Shown: piece after piece, positions 52,808 through 62,511 of the stretch | Layout: each line of letters begins with the position of its first letter | How positions within the stretch are numbered: position 1 is the first letter of the stretch | Assembly (NCBI GenBank): GCA_902802375.1 | Contig: CADCLS010000004.1 | Location: 1 to 64,000, forward strand | Direction of reading: 5' to 3' | Source of the DNA: Oscillospiraceae bacterium | GTDB lineage: Bacteria; Bacillota; Clostridia; Oscillospirales; Acutalibacteraceae | Length of the DNA stretch: 64,000 nt | Translations under genes and position numbers: made by a program | Notes under the pieces: generated by a model | The model's database searches: none | Told to the model about the DNA's origin: nothing | Seen by the model: the letters and a program-made list of their open reading frames with translations, nothing else

Positions 52808-55429
52808 ATGCAGTGGACATCACTTAACGATTTGAGAGAAAAGTACCTAAGCTTTTTTGAGTCTAAGGGGCATTTGAGGCTTGATAGCTTCCCGTTGGTT
52901 CCAAAGGGCGATAAATCGCTTTTACTTATAAACTCGGGTATGGCGCCGATGAAAAAGTATTTTACAGGTGAGGTTACTCCTCCCCGTAACCGTGTTACCA
53001 CCTGCCAAAAGTGTATCAGAACGCCTGACCTTGAAAGAGTAGGTCACACCGCGCGCCACGGCACATATTTTGAAATGCTCGGCAATTTCTCTTTCGGCGA
53101 CTATTTTAAGCACGAGGCAATAAAGTGGGCTTGGGAATTCTTAACCGAAGTACTGGAAATACCGAGCGACTTACTTTGGCCGTCAGTTTATGAAGAGGAT
53201 GACGAGGCTTATGCTATATGGCGCGACGAAATAGGCGTTCGCGAGGACCATATAGTAAGACTCGGCAAAGAGGATAATTTCTGGGAGCACGGAACAGGAC
53301 CATGCGGTCCTTGCAGTGAGATATATTTTGACCGCGGTGAAAAGTACGGTTGCGGCAAGGATACCTGCCGCCCGGGTTGTGACTGCGACAGATATATGGA
53401 AATATGGAACAATGTTTTTTCGCAGTTTAACAATATGGGTGACGGCACTTATACCGAGCTTGAACACAAAAACATTGATACCGGTATGGGTCTTGAGCGC
53501 CTTGCCTGCATTATGCAGGGGGTAGACAATATGTTTGAGGTGGACAGTATTAAAAACACCTTAAACGAGGTATGCCGTATATCGGGCAAAGAGTACGGTA
53601 AAGACGCCAGCACAGATATTTCTATCCGTGCTATAACCGACCACGCAAGAGCCGCCACATTTATGATAAGCGACGGTATAATCCCTTCAAACGAGGGGCG
53701 CGGATATGTGCTTAGAAGACTTCTAAGGCGTGCGGCAAGGCACGGGAGACTACTCGGTGTAAACCGTCCTTTTCTGTGCGAGCTTGCGGACTCTGTAATT
53801 AAAGAAAACAAAGCGGGATATCCCGAAATATTCGAAAAACAGGAAATAATCAAAAAGGTTATAGGGAGTGAAGAAGAAAGCTTCTCAAAGACTATTGACC
53901 AGGGACTCAGCATACTTAGCGGTCTTATGAAGTCCGGCGGCGAGCTTTCGGGGGAAGACGCCTTTAAGCTTTATGATACCTACGGTTTCCCTCTCGACCT
54001 TACAAAAGATATACTTTCCGAAAGCGGTATGACGGTTGATGAAGCCGGTTTTAATGAGCTTATGCTTCGCCAGCGTGAGCTTGCGCGTTCAGCGCGTAAG
54101 TCTGAGGACTCTGAAAGCTGGAAAAGCAACGATTTAAGTTTTGAGGGCATAGAAAAAACCGTATTTGAAGGTTACACAAAAGATGTCTGCGAAGCAACCG
54201 TGCTTGATATTGTCGTTCACGGTGAACATACCGGCAGTGCGGAAAATGAAAATGCGATAATAGTCCTTGATACAACCGTTTTTTACGCCGAAAGCGGCGG
54301 TCAGGTTGCAGACACGGGCGAAATAAAAGCCGACGGTGCAGTCTTAACGGTTTTGGATGTGAAAAAGAATTCTTCCGGTATTTTTATGCACTCAGGTAAT
54401 GTAAACGGCAAAATTTCGGTAGGCGATAAGGTTTGTGCCGAAATTGATGTTTCACGCAGAAATAAAATTCGTGCAAATCACACAGGCGCACATCTTTTGC
54501 AGGCGGCTCTTCGCGAGGTTTTAGGCAATCATGTTGAGCAAGCGGGTCAGCTTGTAAACGATAAGGAACTCCGCTTTGACTTTACTCATTTTTCTGCTTT
54601 AACCTCCGAAGAGATAGAAAGAACTGAAGCAAGAGTCAATGAAATAATTCTTTCGGGAATTGAGGTTAAAAGCCGTGAAATGCCCATTGAAGAAGCTAAA
54701 AAGCTCGGCGCTATGGCACTTTTCGGCGAAAAGTACGGCAGTGTTGTTCGCGTTGTGTCGGCAGGTGATTTTTCGGTTGAGTTCTGCGGCGGCACCCATG
54801 TTGATAATGCGGCGAAAATCGGTCTTTTCAAAATCAGCAGCGAAAGCGGAATTGCGGCAGGCGTTCGCCGCATAACAGCGGTTACCGGCGCCGGATTCCT
54901 AAAGCTTTTTGGCACCTATGAAGAGATGATTAAATCCACTGCCGAAGCTCTTAAATGCTCGTTTGGCGATATTGCTCAAAAGGCAGAAGCAGCGGCGGCG
55001 GCTATTAAAGAAAGCCAGAAGCAAATTGAAACACTCTCAGCTAAAATTGCCGCCGGAAAAGCAAACTCAATTTTAGATAACGCGGCAAATATTGAAGGTA
55101 TCCGTGTTGCAACGGCTGTGTTTGAGGGCGCTACCGGCGATGAGCTTCGTAAAATGGCGGATAGTCTTAAGGATAAGAATAACGATATAGTTTTAGTTCT
55201 TGCCTCCAAAGGTGACGGAAAAATCACATTCCTCGCGTCAGCAGGCAAAAAGGCGGTAGAAAGCGGCGTGCACGCCGGAAATCTTGTAAGATGTGTTGCA
55301 GAGATTACCGGGGGTAAAGGCGGCGGCAAACCCGATATGGCTATGGCAGGCGGTAAGGATGTGTCTAAGATTAACGAAGCGCTCGAAAGTGTCACAAGCG
55401 CAGTTGAAACTATGATAAGGAAGAGTTAA
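52808..55429 (+). CDS. alaS: Alanyl-tRNA synthetase
   Basis: 873 residues, full length. Class II core at 1-240 (FFESKGHLRLDSFPLVP, NSGMAPMKKYFTG). The editing domain holds NHTGAHLLQAAL and the zinc CGGTHV (about 660). The C-terminal oligomerisation/DHHA1 domain ends KGGGKPDMAMAGG. Charges tRNA-Ala and removes Ser/Gly mistakes. Confidence 0.97.
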   Translation: MQWTSLNDLREKYLSFFESKGHLRLDSFPLVPKGDKSLLLINSGMAPMKKYFTGEVTPPRNRVTTCQKCIRTPDLERVGHTARHGTYFEMLGNFSFGDYFKHEAIKWAWEFLTEVLEIPSDLLWPSVYEEDDEAYAIWRDEIGVREDHIVRLGKEDNFWEHGTGPCGPCSEIYFDRGEKYGCGKDTCRPGCDCDRYMEIWNNVFSQFNNMGDGTYTELEHKNIDTGMGLERLACIMQGVDNMFEVDSIKNTLNEVCRISGKEYGKDASTDISIRAITDHARAATFMISDGIIPSNEGRGYVLRRLLRRAARHGRLLGVNRPFLCELADSVIKENKAGYPEIFEKQEIIKKVIGSEEESFSKTIDQGLSILSGLMKSGGELSGEDAFKLYDTYGFPLDLTKDILSESGMTVDEAGFNELMLRQRELARSARKSEDSESWKSNDLSFEGIEKTVFEGYTKDVCEATVLDIVVHGEHTGSAENENAIIVLDTTVFYAESGGQVADTGEIKADGAVLTVLDVKKNSSGIFMHSGNVNGKISVGDKVCAEIDVSRRNKIRANHTGAHLLQAALREVLGNHVEQAGQLVNDKELRFDFTHFSALTSEEIERTEARVNEIILSGIEVKSREMPIEEAKKLGAMALFGEKYGSVVRVVSAGDFSVEFCGGTHVDNAAKIGLFKISSESGIAAGVRRITAVTGAGFLKLFGTYEEMIKSTAEALKCSFGDIAQKAEAAAAAIKESQKQIETLSAKIAAGKANSILDNAANIEGIRVATAVFEGATGDELRKMADSLKDKNNDIVLVLASKGDGKITFLASAGKKAVESGVHAGNLVRCVAEITGGKGGGKPDMAMAGGKDVSKINEALESVTSAVETMIRKS

Positions 55430-55430
55430 T

Positions 55431-55772
55431 ATGGACGATTGTTTGTTTTGTAAAATAATAAAAGGCGAAATACCAAGCACTAAGGTCTATGAGGACGATT
55501 TCGTTTACGCCTTCCTCGATATTGCGCCGCAAGCACCGTTTCACGCGGTTATAGTACCTAAAGCGCATATAGCTTCCGCGGCGGAAATTGACGAAAACAA
55601 CAGTGTATATGTTTCCAAAATATATGAGGCAGTTGCAAAAATCGCAAAAAAAGAAAACCTCGAAAAGGGATTTCGAGTAGTTACAAACTGCGGTGAGGAC
55701 GGCGGTCAGACCGTAGGTCACCTTCATTTTCACCTGCTTGCACGCAGATATTTGCAGTGGCCTCCGGGCTGA
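55431..55772 (+). CDS. HIT-family hydrolase
   Basis: 113 residues. CLFCKIIKGEIPS at the start and GHLHFHLLARR near the end carry the histidine triad (catalytic His in HFHLL). A purine-nucleotide-binding hydrolase. It starts 1 nt after alaS and shares its transcript. Confidence 0.95.
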   Translation: MDDCLFCKIIKGEIPSTKVYEDDFVYAFLDIAPQAPFHAVIVPKAHIASAAEIDENNSVYVSKIYEAVAKIAKKENLEKGFRVVTNCGEDGGQTVGHLHFHLLARRYLQWPPG

Positions 55773-55807
55773 TTATATTGTACAAATAATTCTAAGGAGA
55801 TTTTGTT

Positions 55808-56347
55808 ATGTCTGAGTTTTACAAAATGAAAATTGCAGGTCTTGAGCGTAAGCTTGAAAAGTTTTCGGTAAGCGATAAGCTTGATATTGCCGCATTTATT
55901 ATATTCGGTGATGTTGAGCTTACCGTTGCAGGTGTAGCCGAGCTTCTCAAAAAGGTTCCGGACTTTGATATAATTCTCACACCTGAAGCAAAGTCCATAC
56001 CTATAGCTTACGAGGCGGCGCGGCAGTCAGGCAAGCCGTACATTGTGGCTCGTAAAGGTATTAAGGTTTATATGCGCAATCCGCTTGATGTGTCTGTTAC
56101 TTCTATCACAACTCAGCACGAGCAGCATTTGTATCTCGGAGAAACCGAAGTAAACCTTATTAAAGGCAAGCGTGTTTTGATAGTAGATGATGTTATAAGC
56201 ACCGGTGAGTCGCTCGAAGCGGTAAGAAAGCTTGTAAATGAGGCAGGCGGCATTGAGGCGGCGTCTGCGGCATTCTTAGCCGAAGGCGATGCGGCAGACC
56301 GTGACGATATTATTTTCCTGGAAAAGCTTCCGCTTTTCTTTAAGTGA
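55808..56347 (+). CDS. Purine phosphoribosyltransferase-like protein
   Basis: 179 residues. VLIVDDVISTGESLEAV (about 122-138) is the PRPP-binding loop. Adenine phosphoribosyltransferase (apt-like) is the best guess because of length and the loop, but the N-terminal half (IPIAYEAARQSGKPYIVARK) is also found in xanthine and regulatory relatives. Own AAGGAG ribosome site. Confidence 0.82.
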   Translation: MSEFYKMKIAGLERKLEKFSVSDKLDIAAFIIFGDVELTVAGVAELLKKVPDFDIILTPEAKSIPIAYEAARQSGKPYIVARKGIKVYMRNPLDVSVTSITTQHEQHLYLGETEVNLIKGKRVLIVDDVISTGESLEAVRKLVNEAGGIEAASAAFLAEGDAADRDDIIFLEKLPLFFK

Positions 56348-56353
56348 TGCGCT

Positions 56354-56908
56354 ATGACGGACTTTGAACTTAGAATACTTGACTTTATAGCCGATAAAAT
56401 CGCCAACCCGTTTTTCGATAAAGCTATGCCCATAATATCAATGTTCGGCGATCACGGCATTTTTTGGATGGCACTTACGGTAATACTGCTTATTCCGAAA
56501 AAGACCCGTAAACTCGGCTTTTCTATGGCTTTAGCTCTTGCTATGGGCTTTATCTGCGGAAATTTAGTTATCAAGAACATAGTAGCAAGAATACGGCCTT
56601 ATGAATACCGCCCTGAAATCAATCTTTTAGTCAGCAAGCTTAAAGATTTTTCATTTCCGTCGGGCCATTCGCTCGCTTCCTTTGAGGCGGCAACCTGTAT
56701 ATTCATACGGTACAAAAAATGGGGTGTTGCGGCACTTGCTCTCGCTGTACTTATTGCCTTTTCAAGGCTTTATCTTTTTGTTCACTTCCCGAGCGATGTG
56801 CTTGTAGGTACTGTAATGGGTATAATATTTGCGATAATCGCAAGTTTAATCGTTAACAGAATTTATAAGAATAAAGATACGCTAAACAACAAAAACCTGA
56901 TAGATTAG
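56354..56908 (+). CDS. PAP2-family membrane phosphatase
   Basis: 184 residues with five to six membrane helices. KNIVARIRPYEYRP, FPSGHSLASFEAA and SRLYLFVHFPSDVLVG are the three motifs of the acid phosphatase superfamily. It may dephosphorylate undecaprenyl diphosphate or phosphatidylglycerol phosphate; the substrate is not certain. Confidence 0.92.
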   Translation: MTDFELRILDFIADKIANPFFDKAMPIISMFGDHGIFWMALTVILLIPKKTRKLGFSMALALAMGFICGNLVIKNIVARIRPYEYRPEINLLVSKLKDFSFPSGHSLASFEAATCIFIRYKKWGVAALALAVLIAFSRLYLFVHFPSDVLVGTVMGIIFAIIASLIVNRIYKNKDTLNNKNLID

Positions 56909-56923
56909 TTATGGGGGATAATC

Positions 56924-58303
56924 TTGAAAAATAGGACTAAAAGGCAAGCGGCCATAATAAAGCGCAGAATATTCCTGAGTGTGGTATCTGTGGTTTTAAT
57001 AGCGGCGGTAATAGCCGTTGTTATGACCGTTTCCGCTATAATTAAATCAGTAAGTGCTAAGGGCAATCAGAAGAATAACAATGCCTCAAATACCGAAAGC
57101 ATATCGGATGATGTTAGCAGTACGGTATCCGAGCCTGCAAAAAGCGGCACGCCGGTAACCGTCACCGTAATAAACACCGGCGATATTATTCTTCACGACC
57201 GTATTTTCAAAGACGCACAACTTAGCGACGGCTCGTTTGATTTTTCTGATTTTTTCAAGGTTGCGGACAAGCGCTTTAAGGCGGCGGATTATGCTGTTGC
57301 TAATCTCGAAGTCACCCTCGCCGGCCCGCGCGACGGCGCACCTTATTCGGGATATTCAGGCTATCCTGCCTTTAACTCACCCGATACGCTTTTAGATACC
57401 ATAAAAAGCGCCGGTATAAATATGCTGCTTACTGCTAACAACCACAGCTATGATACCAGACTTGCAGGTCTTACAAGAACTGTGGCAAAGGTTAAAGAAT
57501 ACGGTTTTGATTTTATAGGCACTAAAGAGACTGAAAGCGACCACACCTTTATCGTTAAAGATATAGGCGGTATTAAAATAGGTATGACCTGCTTTACCTA
57601 TGAAACAAAAAGTGCGGCGGACGGAAGGAAAACGCTTAACGGCAATGTGCTTGCAACCGAAGCACAAAATCTCATAAACTCTTTTGATTATGACGAAATT
57701 AACAAGTTTTACACTACTGCCGAACAAATTGTTAAAGATATGAAGGCCGGGGGCGCTGACGCCGTTGTATTTTATATGCACTGGGGCGAAGAATATCAGA
57801 GAAGCCCTAACACTTGGCAAAAAAGTATCGCTCAAAAGCTTTGCAATATGGGCGTAGATGTAATAGTTGGCGGTCATCCGCATGTTTTACAGCCGGTATC
57901 GCTACTACACGCAGAGGGTAGCGGCAAAACCACAGTTTGTGCCTATTCGCTTGGCAACGCTATCTCAAATCAGCGAAGAGAACTCCTTAAAACTCTCTGT
58001 CCTACAGGACATAGCGAAGACGGTGCACTATTCACCTATACATTCACAAAATCTGCTGACGGTGTAACCACCCTTACAGCGGTAGATTTGGTACCTACTT
58101 GGCTAGATAAATACAAAGTCAACGGCAAGTATAGATATACCATGTATCCGCTTGACGACAAGAGTACTATAAACAGTTACGGCCTTTCTTCCGCGACTGT
58201 AGCTCAACTTAATGCTTCCTATGCGCGTTCAAAGCAAATTGTTGCAAGCGAGCTTACCGAATGCCAAAAAGCCCTCGGATGTGAAGTTAGATTTAAGGAC
58301 TGA
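56924..58303 (+). CDS. CapA-family metallophosphatase-like protein
   Basis: 459 residues; start is TTG at 56924, behind GGGGG. One N-terminal membrane helix (16-40), then a Ser-rich linker, then the extracellular CapA domain: VINTGDIILHDRIF (about 84-97), TANNHSYDT, FYMHWGEEYQ and GGHPHVLQPV are its metal-site motifs. CapA/PgsA proteins are linked to poly-gamma-glutamate, but the partner genes capB and capC are absent, so the role here is open. Confidence 0.9.
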   Translation: MKNRTKRQAAIIKRRIFLSVVSVVLIAAVIAVVMTVSAIIKSVSAKGNQKNNNASNTESISDDVSSTVSEPAKSGTPVTVTVINTGDIILHDRIFKDAQLSDGSFDFSDFFKVADKRFKAADYAVANLEVTLAGPRDGAPYSGYSGYPAFNSPDTLLDTIKSAGINMLLTANNHSYDTRLAGLTRTVAKVKEYGFDFIGTKETESDHTFIVKDIGGIKIGMTCFTYETKSAADGRKTLNGNVLATEAQNLINSFDYDEINKFYTTAEQIVKDMKAGGADAVVFYMHWGEEYQRSPNTWQKSIAQKLCNMGVDVIVGGHPHVLQPVSLLHAEGSGKTTVCAYSLGNAISNQRRELLKTLCPTGHSEDGALFTYTFTKSADGVTTLTAVDLVPTWLDKYKVNGKYRYTMYPLDDKSTINSYGLSSATVAQLNASYARSKQIVASELTECQKALGCEVRFKD

Positions 58304-58317
58304 AAACGATACTTCCC

Positions 58318-58346
58318 TTGACTATAAATATATTTAATGATATAAT
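58318..58346 (+). promoter_or_regulatory. Promoter of tRNA-Gly
   Basis: TTGACT (58318-58323), 17 bp, TATAAT (58341-58346), about 40 bp before the tRNA. Confidence 0.8.
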
Positions 58347-58387
58347 GTAATAGCCTTAGATTGACGGCGTAATAACGCCGTCTGAAT

Positions 58388-58461
58388 GCGGACATAGTTT
58401 ATCGGTAGAACACTAGCTTCCCAAGCTTGTAAGGCGGGTTCGACTCCCGTTGTCCGCTCCA
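58388..58461 (+). tRNA. tRNA-Gly (CCC)
   Basis: 74 nt with encoded CCA. GCGGACA pairs with TGTCCGC. Anticodon loop TTCCCAA gives CCC (GGG codons). The stem CTAGC/GCTTG has one T-T mismatch. A GTTCGACTC T-loop is present. A short weak hairpin with TTTTTT follows at about 58480-58508. Confidence 0.93.
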
Positions 58462-58540
58462 GTCGAGAGCCTCGACACGCAGACGCGTTGTTGGGGTTCT
58501 GCTTTTTTATAGTCTCTTACTCGCGTTTCAAATTTGCAAA

Positions 58541-58579
58541 AAAACGGTTTCCCATATTTTAACCATAGGAAACCGTTTT
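58541..58579. terminator. Terminator between tRNA-Gly and the XRE gene
   Basis: AAAACGGTTTCC and GGAAACCGTTTT flank a 15-nt loop, with T-runs outside on the plus strand and A-runs on the other side, so it can serve both strands. Confidence 0.8.
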
Positions 58580-58783
58580 TTATTTGTCTTTTTTATACTC
58601 GGCAATATCACTTAAATCACATTCTAAAATATCACATAATATATTAAGCGTATGCGTGCTGACATTACCGTTTTTTCGAAGCCTATCTAACTGACCCGTG
58701 CTGATATTGTATTTTTTAATAAGCGCGTATTGCGAAATGTTTTTTTGCTTCATTGTATCCCATAATTTATCATACACTATCAT
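58580..58783 (-). CDS. Small XRE-family regulator
   Basis: 67 residues, one HTH: NISQYALIKKYNISTGQLDRLR (about 15-36), then LNILCDILECDLSDI. The ATG follows GAGGGTG. It is divergent from the zinc-ribbon membrane-protein genes and the operators at 58831-58885 are the likely targets. Confidence 0.9.
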   Translation of the reverse strand: MIVYDKLWDTMKQKNISQYALIKKYNISTGQLDRLRKNGNVSTHTLNILCDILECDLSDIAEYKKDK

Positions 58784-58830
58784 TCTTTCACCCTCTTATT
58801 ATATTTTAAGTGTTTTCCGATTGCTGACAA

Positions 58831-58885
58831 TTACCCATAATAGGGCAATATTTTTCTTGACTATTGCCCATAAATGGGCTATAAT
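58831..58885 (+). promoter_or_regulatory. Twin palindromic operators and promoter
   Basis: Promoter TTGACT (58857-58862), 17 bp, TATAAT (58880-58885). One palindrome, TTGCCCATAAATGGGC, fills the spacer (58864-58879). A second, TTACCCATAATAGGGCAA (58831-58848), lies upstream, centres 33 bp apart. Binding of the divergent XRE protein to both would shut the promoter. Confidence 0.8.
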
Positions 58886-58925
58886 GTTTTTTGCGGTATA
58901 TCTGCGTAAAAAAGGGGGTGAAAAT

Positions 58926-59495
58926 ATGAGAAAATGCTCACAATGTGGCGCACAGTTTTCCGATAATGCGGTTTTTTGTACAGCATGTGGAAACCATCTT
59001 AATACTAATGCTGAACAAAGCATAAACAACGAAATGCAAAACTCAGTATTGCCGAAACAAAGCCTGACCGGACCCTACCAGACTCAACCCTTCGCACCTG
59101 CTACCACAAGCGATAACAGGAAAATTTATAGCATTTTAGCGTACATTTCCTTCTTTTGGTTGTTTGGTTTGCTTGCAAAACCGGAAAAGTTTGATAGCAG
59201 AGTACGATTCAATGTGGGGCAAGGTATAATGGCAACTATTACCAGCGCCGCATGCTCGATTATTGCAGCTATACTTACGGCGATTAATAATACTGTTTTT
59301 CGTACCGAAATATCTTATTTTGGTTATTCGACCGGCAATTATACCACCTCTGCATTAGGCAGTGCGTTAAACACCTTGGTTTGGATTGCTGTATTTGGCA
59401 TCACCGTTTTTTATATGGTGTATGGTATTGTTAAAGTAAGTAAGAACAACGATTCGTATTTGCCTGTTATTGGCAAACTCGCATTTTATAAGTAA
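58926..59495 (+). CDS. Zinc-ribbon membrane protein (DUF4870-like)
   Basis: 189 residues from the ATG at 58926, which follows GGGGGTG. CSQCG and CTACG (4-8, 19-23) form a zinc ribbon; a Gln/Pro linker follows; then ILAYISFFWLFGLL and two more hydrophobic helices like DUF4870. Probably a membrane protein with a cytoplasmic zinc ribbon. Function unknown. Followed after 12 nt by a second zinc-ribbon gene. Confidence 0.85.
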   Translation: MRKCSQCGAQFSDNAVFCTACGNHLNTNAEQSINNEMQNSVLPKQSLTGPYQTQPFAPATTSDNRKIYSILAYISFFWLFGLLAKPEKFDSRVRFNVGQGIMATITSAACSIIAAILTAINNTVFRTEISYFGYSTGNYTTSALGSALNTLVWIAVFGITVFYMVYGIVKVSKNNDSYLPVIGKLAFYK

Positions 59496-59507
59496 AGGGG
59501 AATTATT

Positions 59508-60467
59508 ATGTTTTGTTCGAAATGCGGATTCAAAAACAAAGAGGGAACGGCTTTTTGCCAACAGTGCGGCAACGATTTGCGTGCCACAGAAGCACACTTT
59601 CAGGGCGCACAGTCCTCATTTCAACCATCTAACACAACTTTTAGAAAACCAACTGTGAGGTCATCTAATCACGCACTTAATACCGTTAAGGGAATAGTAG
59701 CTTCTCCGTTGTTTATCACATCAATAATTTTGTTCAGCGCCACCCTGTTTTTTGATTTTATAAGCTTAATTGCCGGCAAATATGGGGTTTTCGGATTTAT
59801 AGACTCTATAGCGGATAAATTTGGTTTAGGCTATGAAATAAATGAGTTATTGTCTACGGTACGGGGATTTTCTTCGGTAATGTCCTTTTTCAAGATGATA
59901 CCAACAATTATCATTGCCGTAGGATTGTGGATGATTTTTTCCACCGCAATCAACCGCAATTCTGACGGTATGAAGACCTCAGGTTTTACGATGATAAAGG
60001 TTATAAACATAATCCGGTTAGTTTACATATGCGTATGGTTGGGCGTTGTTGAAATTATTTTTATAATTGCTATGATACAATCATCAAAAAGCTATTCAAC
60101 ATTAGCCGGTATAAGTGATACGACAAGCAGTATTGCAAGTGTGGGAATAGGTGTTCTGTTGTTATTGGACCTTCTAATAATTGCAGGTTTTGTAATTGCC
60201 ATACTTTATTACGCAAAAATTATTAGCAGTATAAACACGGTAAAAAGAACAATTAATTCAGGAAACGCAGACGATAAGGTATCGCGTTATGTTGCGGTCA
60301 TTACATTCATTTTATCAGGATTTACCCTCCTTTCCGTTTTCTTTTCAAGTGGCGCATTAAGTGTTCTTAGTACATTGTGTTCAGCAGCTTCAACAGTATG
60401 TTTTGGCATTTTGATTTTCAAATATAGAGATGCTATGCGCTCTCAACTTAACAATTCTAATCAATAA
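59508..60467 (+). CDS. Zinc-ribbon multi-pass membrane protein
   Basis: 319 residues. CSKCG and CQQCG (3-7, 18-22) form a zinc ribbon. About five hydrophobic segments follow, including PLFITSIILFSATLFFDFI, IVEIIFIIAMI-type and YVAVITFILSGFTLLSVFF regions. No catalytic motif. Same operon as the DUF4870-like gene; both are likely under the XRE regulator. Confidence 0.85.
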   Translation: MFCSKCGFKNKEGTAFCQQCGNDLRATEAHFQGAQSSFQPSNTTFRKPTVRSSNHALNTVKGIVASPLFITSIILFSATLFFDFISLIAGKYGVFGFIDSIADKFGLGYEINELLSTVRGFSSVMSFFKMIPTIIIAVGLWMIFSTAINRNSDGMKTSGFTMIKVINIIRLVYICVWLGVVEIIFIIAMIQSSKSYSTLAGISDTTSSIASVGIGVLLLLDLLIIAGFVIAILYYAKIISSINTVKRTINSGNADDKVSRYVAVITFILSGFTLLSVFFSSGALSVLSTLCSAASTVCFGILIFKYRDAMRSQLNNSNQ

Positions 60468-60509
60468 TTAGGTTAATACCCGATTCTGTCTTCGGGATTA
60501 ATACCCCCA

Positions 60510-60544
60510 AAAGGACTGTGCGACTTTTAGTTACACAGTCCTTT
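60510..60544 (+). terminator. Terminator of the zinc-ribbon operon
   Basis: AAAGGACTGTG and CACAGTCCTTT form an 11-bp stem with a 13-nt loop, then GTTTAG. Confidence 0.75.
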
Positions 60545-60584
60545 GTTTAGGCATAGCAAATTCGGCTCTCGCCGGATTATAAAA

Positions 60585-60608
60585 AACCGGTCGGAAAACC
60601 GACCGGTT
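60585..60608 (-). terminator. Terminator of the P-loop gene
   Basis: AACCGGTCGG and CCGACCGGTT form a 10-bp stem with a 4-nt loop; the minus strand continues TTTT. Confidence 0.85.
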
Positions 60609-60630
60609 AAATGCTTCTAATATATGTAAT

Positions 60631-61038
60631 TTATATCTTTTCTGCTGCTTCGAAAACCTTTGCCGGAAGCTCGCTTTCGTCGCAGGAAACGGTGAATACA
60701 AATTCTACATCTTCAATATTTTTAAGTCTATGAAGGAAGTCTGCCAACTCATCATAATTTCTTGAGCCGATACGAAGTGTGGCATCACCGAAAATATGAG
60801 TTACATCGTGGTTGCCAGCTTTAACGCCGGCAAGCAGTCCATAATATTCGCCATAGCCTGAAATCCCGCAAGCGTCAGCGTCTATAAGACGCGCCTTATG
60901 AGTAACGGAAAATGTAAGGGTATCGCCTTTTTCAACGCAAACAACATTACCGAGACTCTCATTTGCCGCCGCATTTACGAGGTCTACGAGCTTTTTGGTT
61001 TTACCCGAACCTTTTTTGCCGATTATAAGTTTAATCAT
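60631..61038 (-). CDS. P-loop ATP-binding protein of unknown role
   Basis: 135 residues. Walker A GKKGSGKTKKL (7-17). No clear Walker B or helicase motif. Clostridial relatives are sometimes labelled as PilT-like, but the ATPase core of PilT is not present. It lies 42 nt after pgi. Confidence 0.75.
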   Translation of the reverse strand: MIKLIIGKKGSGKTKKLVDLVNAAANESLGNVVCVEKGDTLTFSVTHKARLIDADACGISGYGEYYGLLAGVKAGNHDVTHIFGDATLRIGSRNYDELADFLHRLKNIEDVEFVFTVSCDESELPAKVFEAAEKI

Positions 61039-61080
61039 TTATAACAACTCCTTTATATTATACCGCAAAGCGGTTATTGC

Positions 61081-62421
61081 TTACTTTGAGAGCCTTGCCT
61101 CAAGCTCCGCTTTCATATCCTCATATCCCGGCTTGCCGAGAAGCGCGAACATATTTTTTTTATAACTCTCAACGCCCGGTTGGTCAAACGGATTAACGCC
61201 TAACATATAGCCGGATATTGCGCAAGCTTTTTCGAAGAAATAAATAAGTCTGCCGAGGTTTTCTTCGTCAGCCTTATCGACCGTTATAACGAGATTGGGA
61301 ACGCCACCGTCAGTATGCGCGAGCACTGTACCCTCAAACGCCTTAGTATTTACATAAGACATTGGTTTTCCGGCAAGGAAATTAAGCCCGTCACCGTTAT
61401 TCTTTTCTTCCTCGATTATAACATCATTTCCGTTGTCGGTTATATTAACAACCGTCTCAAACATAATGCGCGAGCCGTCCTGAACAAACTGGCCCATTGA
61501 GTGAAGGTCGGTTGAAAAAATGACAGATGCCGGGAAAAGGCCCTTATTATCCTTACCCTCGCTCTCACCGAAGAGTTGCTTAAACCACTCAGACATCATA
61601 GTAAATCTCGGCTCATAGGATACAAGCAATTCAACCGACTTGCCCTTGCGGTAAAAAGCGTTTCTTATCGCCGCATATTTATAGCACGGATTTTTCTCAA
61701 TATCGTCTATATTATAATCCTCTCGCGCTTTTCTTGCACCGAGCATCAGTTTATCAATATCACAGCCTGCGGCGGCTATCGGGAGAAGACCCACAGCGGT
61801 GAGAACTGAAAATCTGCCGCCGACATCATCGGGAACTACAAAGCACTCATAACCCTTTTCATCCGCGAGAGCCTTAAGCGTGCCTCTTGCTTTATCAGTT
61901 GTGCAGTAAATGCGCTGAGCCGCCCCGGCTTCACCGTAGCGTTCCTCAAGCATTTTTCTAAGCACTCTGAATGCTACTGCCGGCTCCGTAGTAGTGCCGG
62001 ACTTTGAAATAATATTAAGAGATACGCGCTTATTCTCGCAAATCTTCAAAATATCACTCAGTGCTGAGCCGCTTATACTGTTGCCGGTGAAATAAACCTC
62101 CGGCACACCATCACGAAGCCTGTTATAATTCTGGCCCTTTAAGAACTCTATTGCGGCACGGGCGCCCAGATAAGAGCCGCCTATACCTATAACAAGCAAA
62201 ACATCAGTATCGCTTTTTATTTTTTCCGCCGCAAGCTTTATGCGTTCAAATTCCTCTTTATCATAGTTTTCGGGTAAATCTACCCAACCGAGAAAGTCAT
62301 TGCCAAGCCCGGACTTCTCCTCAACCGCCTTATGTGCGGCCGAAACCTGTGCTTTAAGACCCAAAATATCGTTTTCTCTTAAAAAGCTTTTAGCATAATC
62401 GCTACTGAATGTAAGTCCCAA
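61081..62421 (-). CDS. pgi: Glucose-6-phosphate isomerase
   Basis: 446 residues, Firmicutes size. TTG start at 62421 behind [32 protein letters not shown] region (here IISKSGTT) and [12 protein letters not shown] contain the active-site set. Converts glucose-6-P and fructose-6-P. Confidence 0.97.
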   Translation of the reverse strand: MGLTFSSDYAKSFLRENDILGLKAQVSAAHKAVEEKSGLGNDFLGWVDLPENYDKEEFERIKLAAEKIKSDTDVLLVIGIGGSYLGARAAIEFLKGQNYNRLRDGVPEVYFTGNSISGSALSDILKICENKRVSLNIISKSGTTTEPAVAFRVLRKMLEERYGEAGAAQRIYCTTDKARGTLKALADEKGYECFVVPDDVGGRFSVLTAVGLLPIAAAGCDIDKLMLGARKAREDYNIDDIEKNPCYKYAAIRNAFYRKGKSVELLVSYEPRFTMMSEWFKQLFGESEGKDNKGLFPASVIFSTDLHSMGQFVQDGSRIMFETVVNITDNGNDVIIEEEKNNGDGLNFLAGKPMSYVNTKAFEGTVLAHTDGGVPNLVITVDKADEENLGRLIYFFEKACAISGYMLGVNPFDQPGVESYKKNMFALLGKPGYEDMKAELEARLSK

Positions 62422-62511
62422 TTTTTGCGCCTCCGAAATCTTTGTACTTTTATTTTACATTATCTGCCGTTCTTTTTCAAGGGTAAATATAAATATTTAA
62501 TAAAAATAGTC

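Noticed and set aside
58388..58580. tRNA-Gly as another integration site
   Set aside because: No second copy of its 3' end is visible in the window and no mobile genes follow.
58698..58925. N-terminal extension of the zinc-ribbon gene
   Set aside because: It would cover the divergent XRE start, the operators and the promoter; the ATG at 58926 has GGGGGTG.
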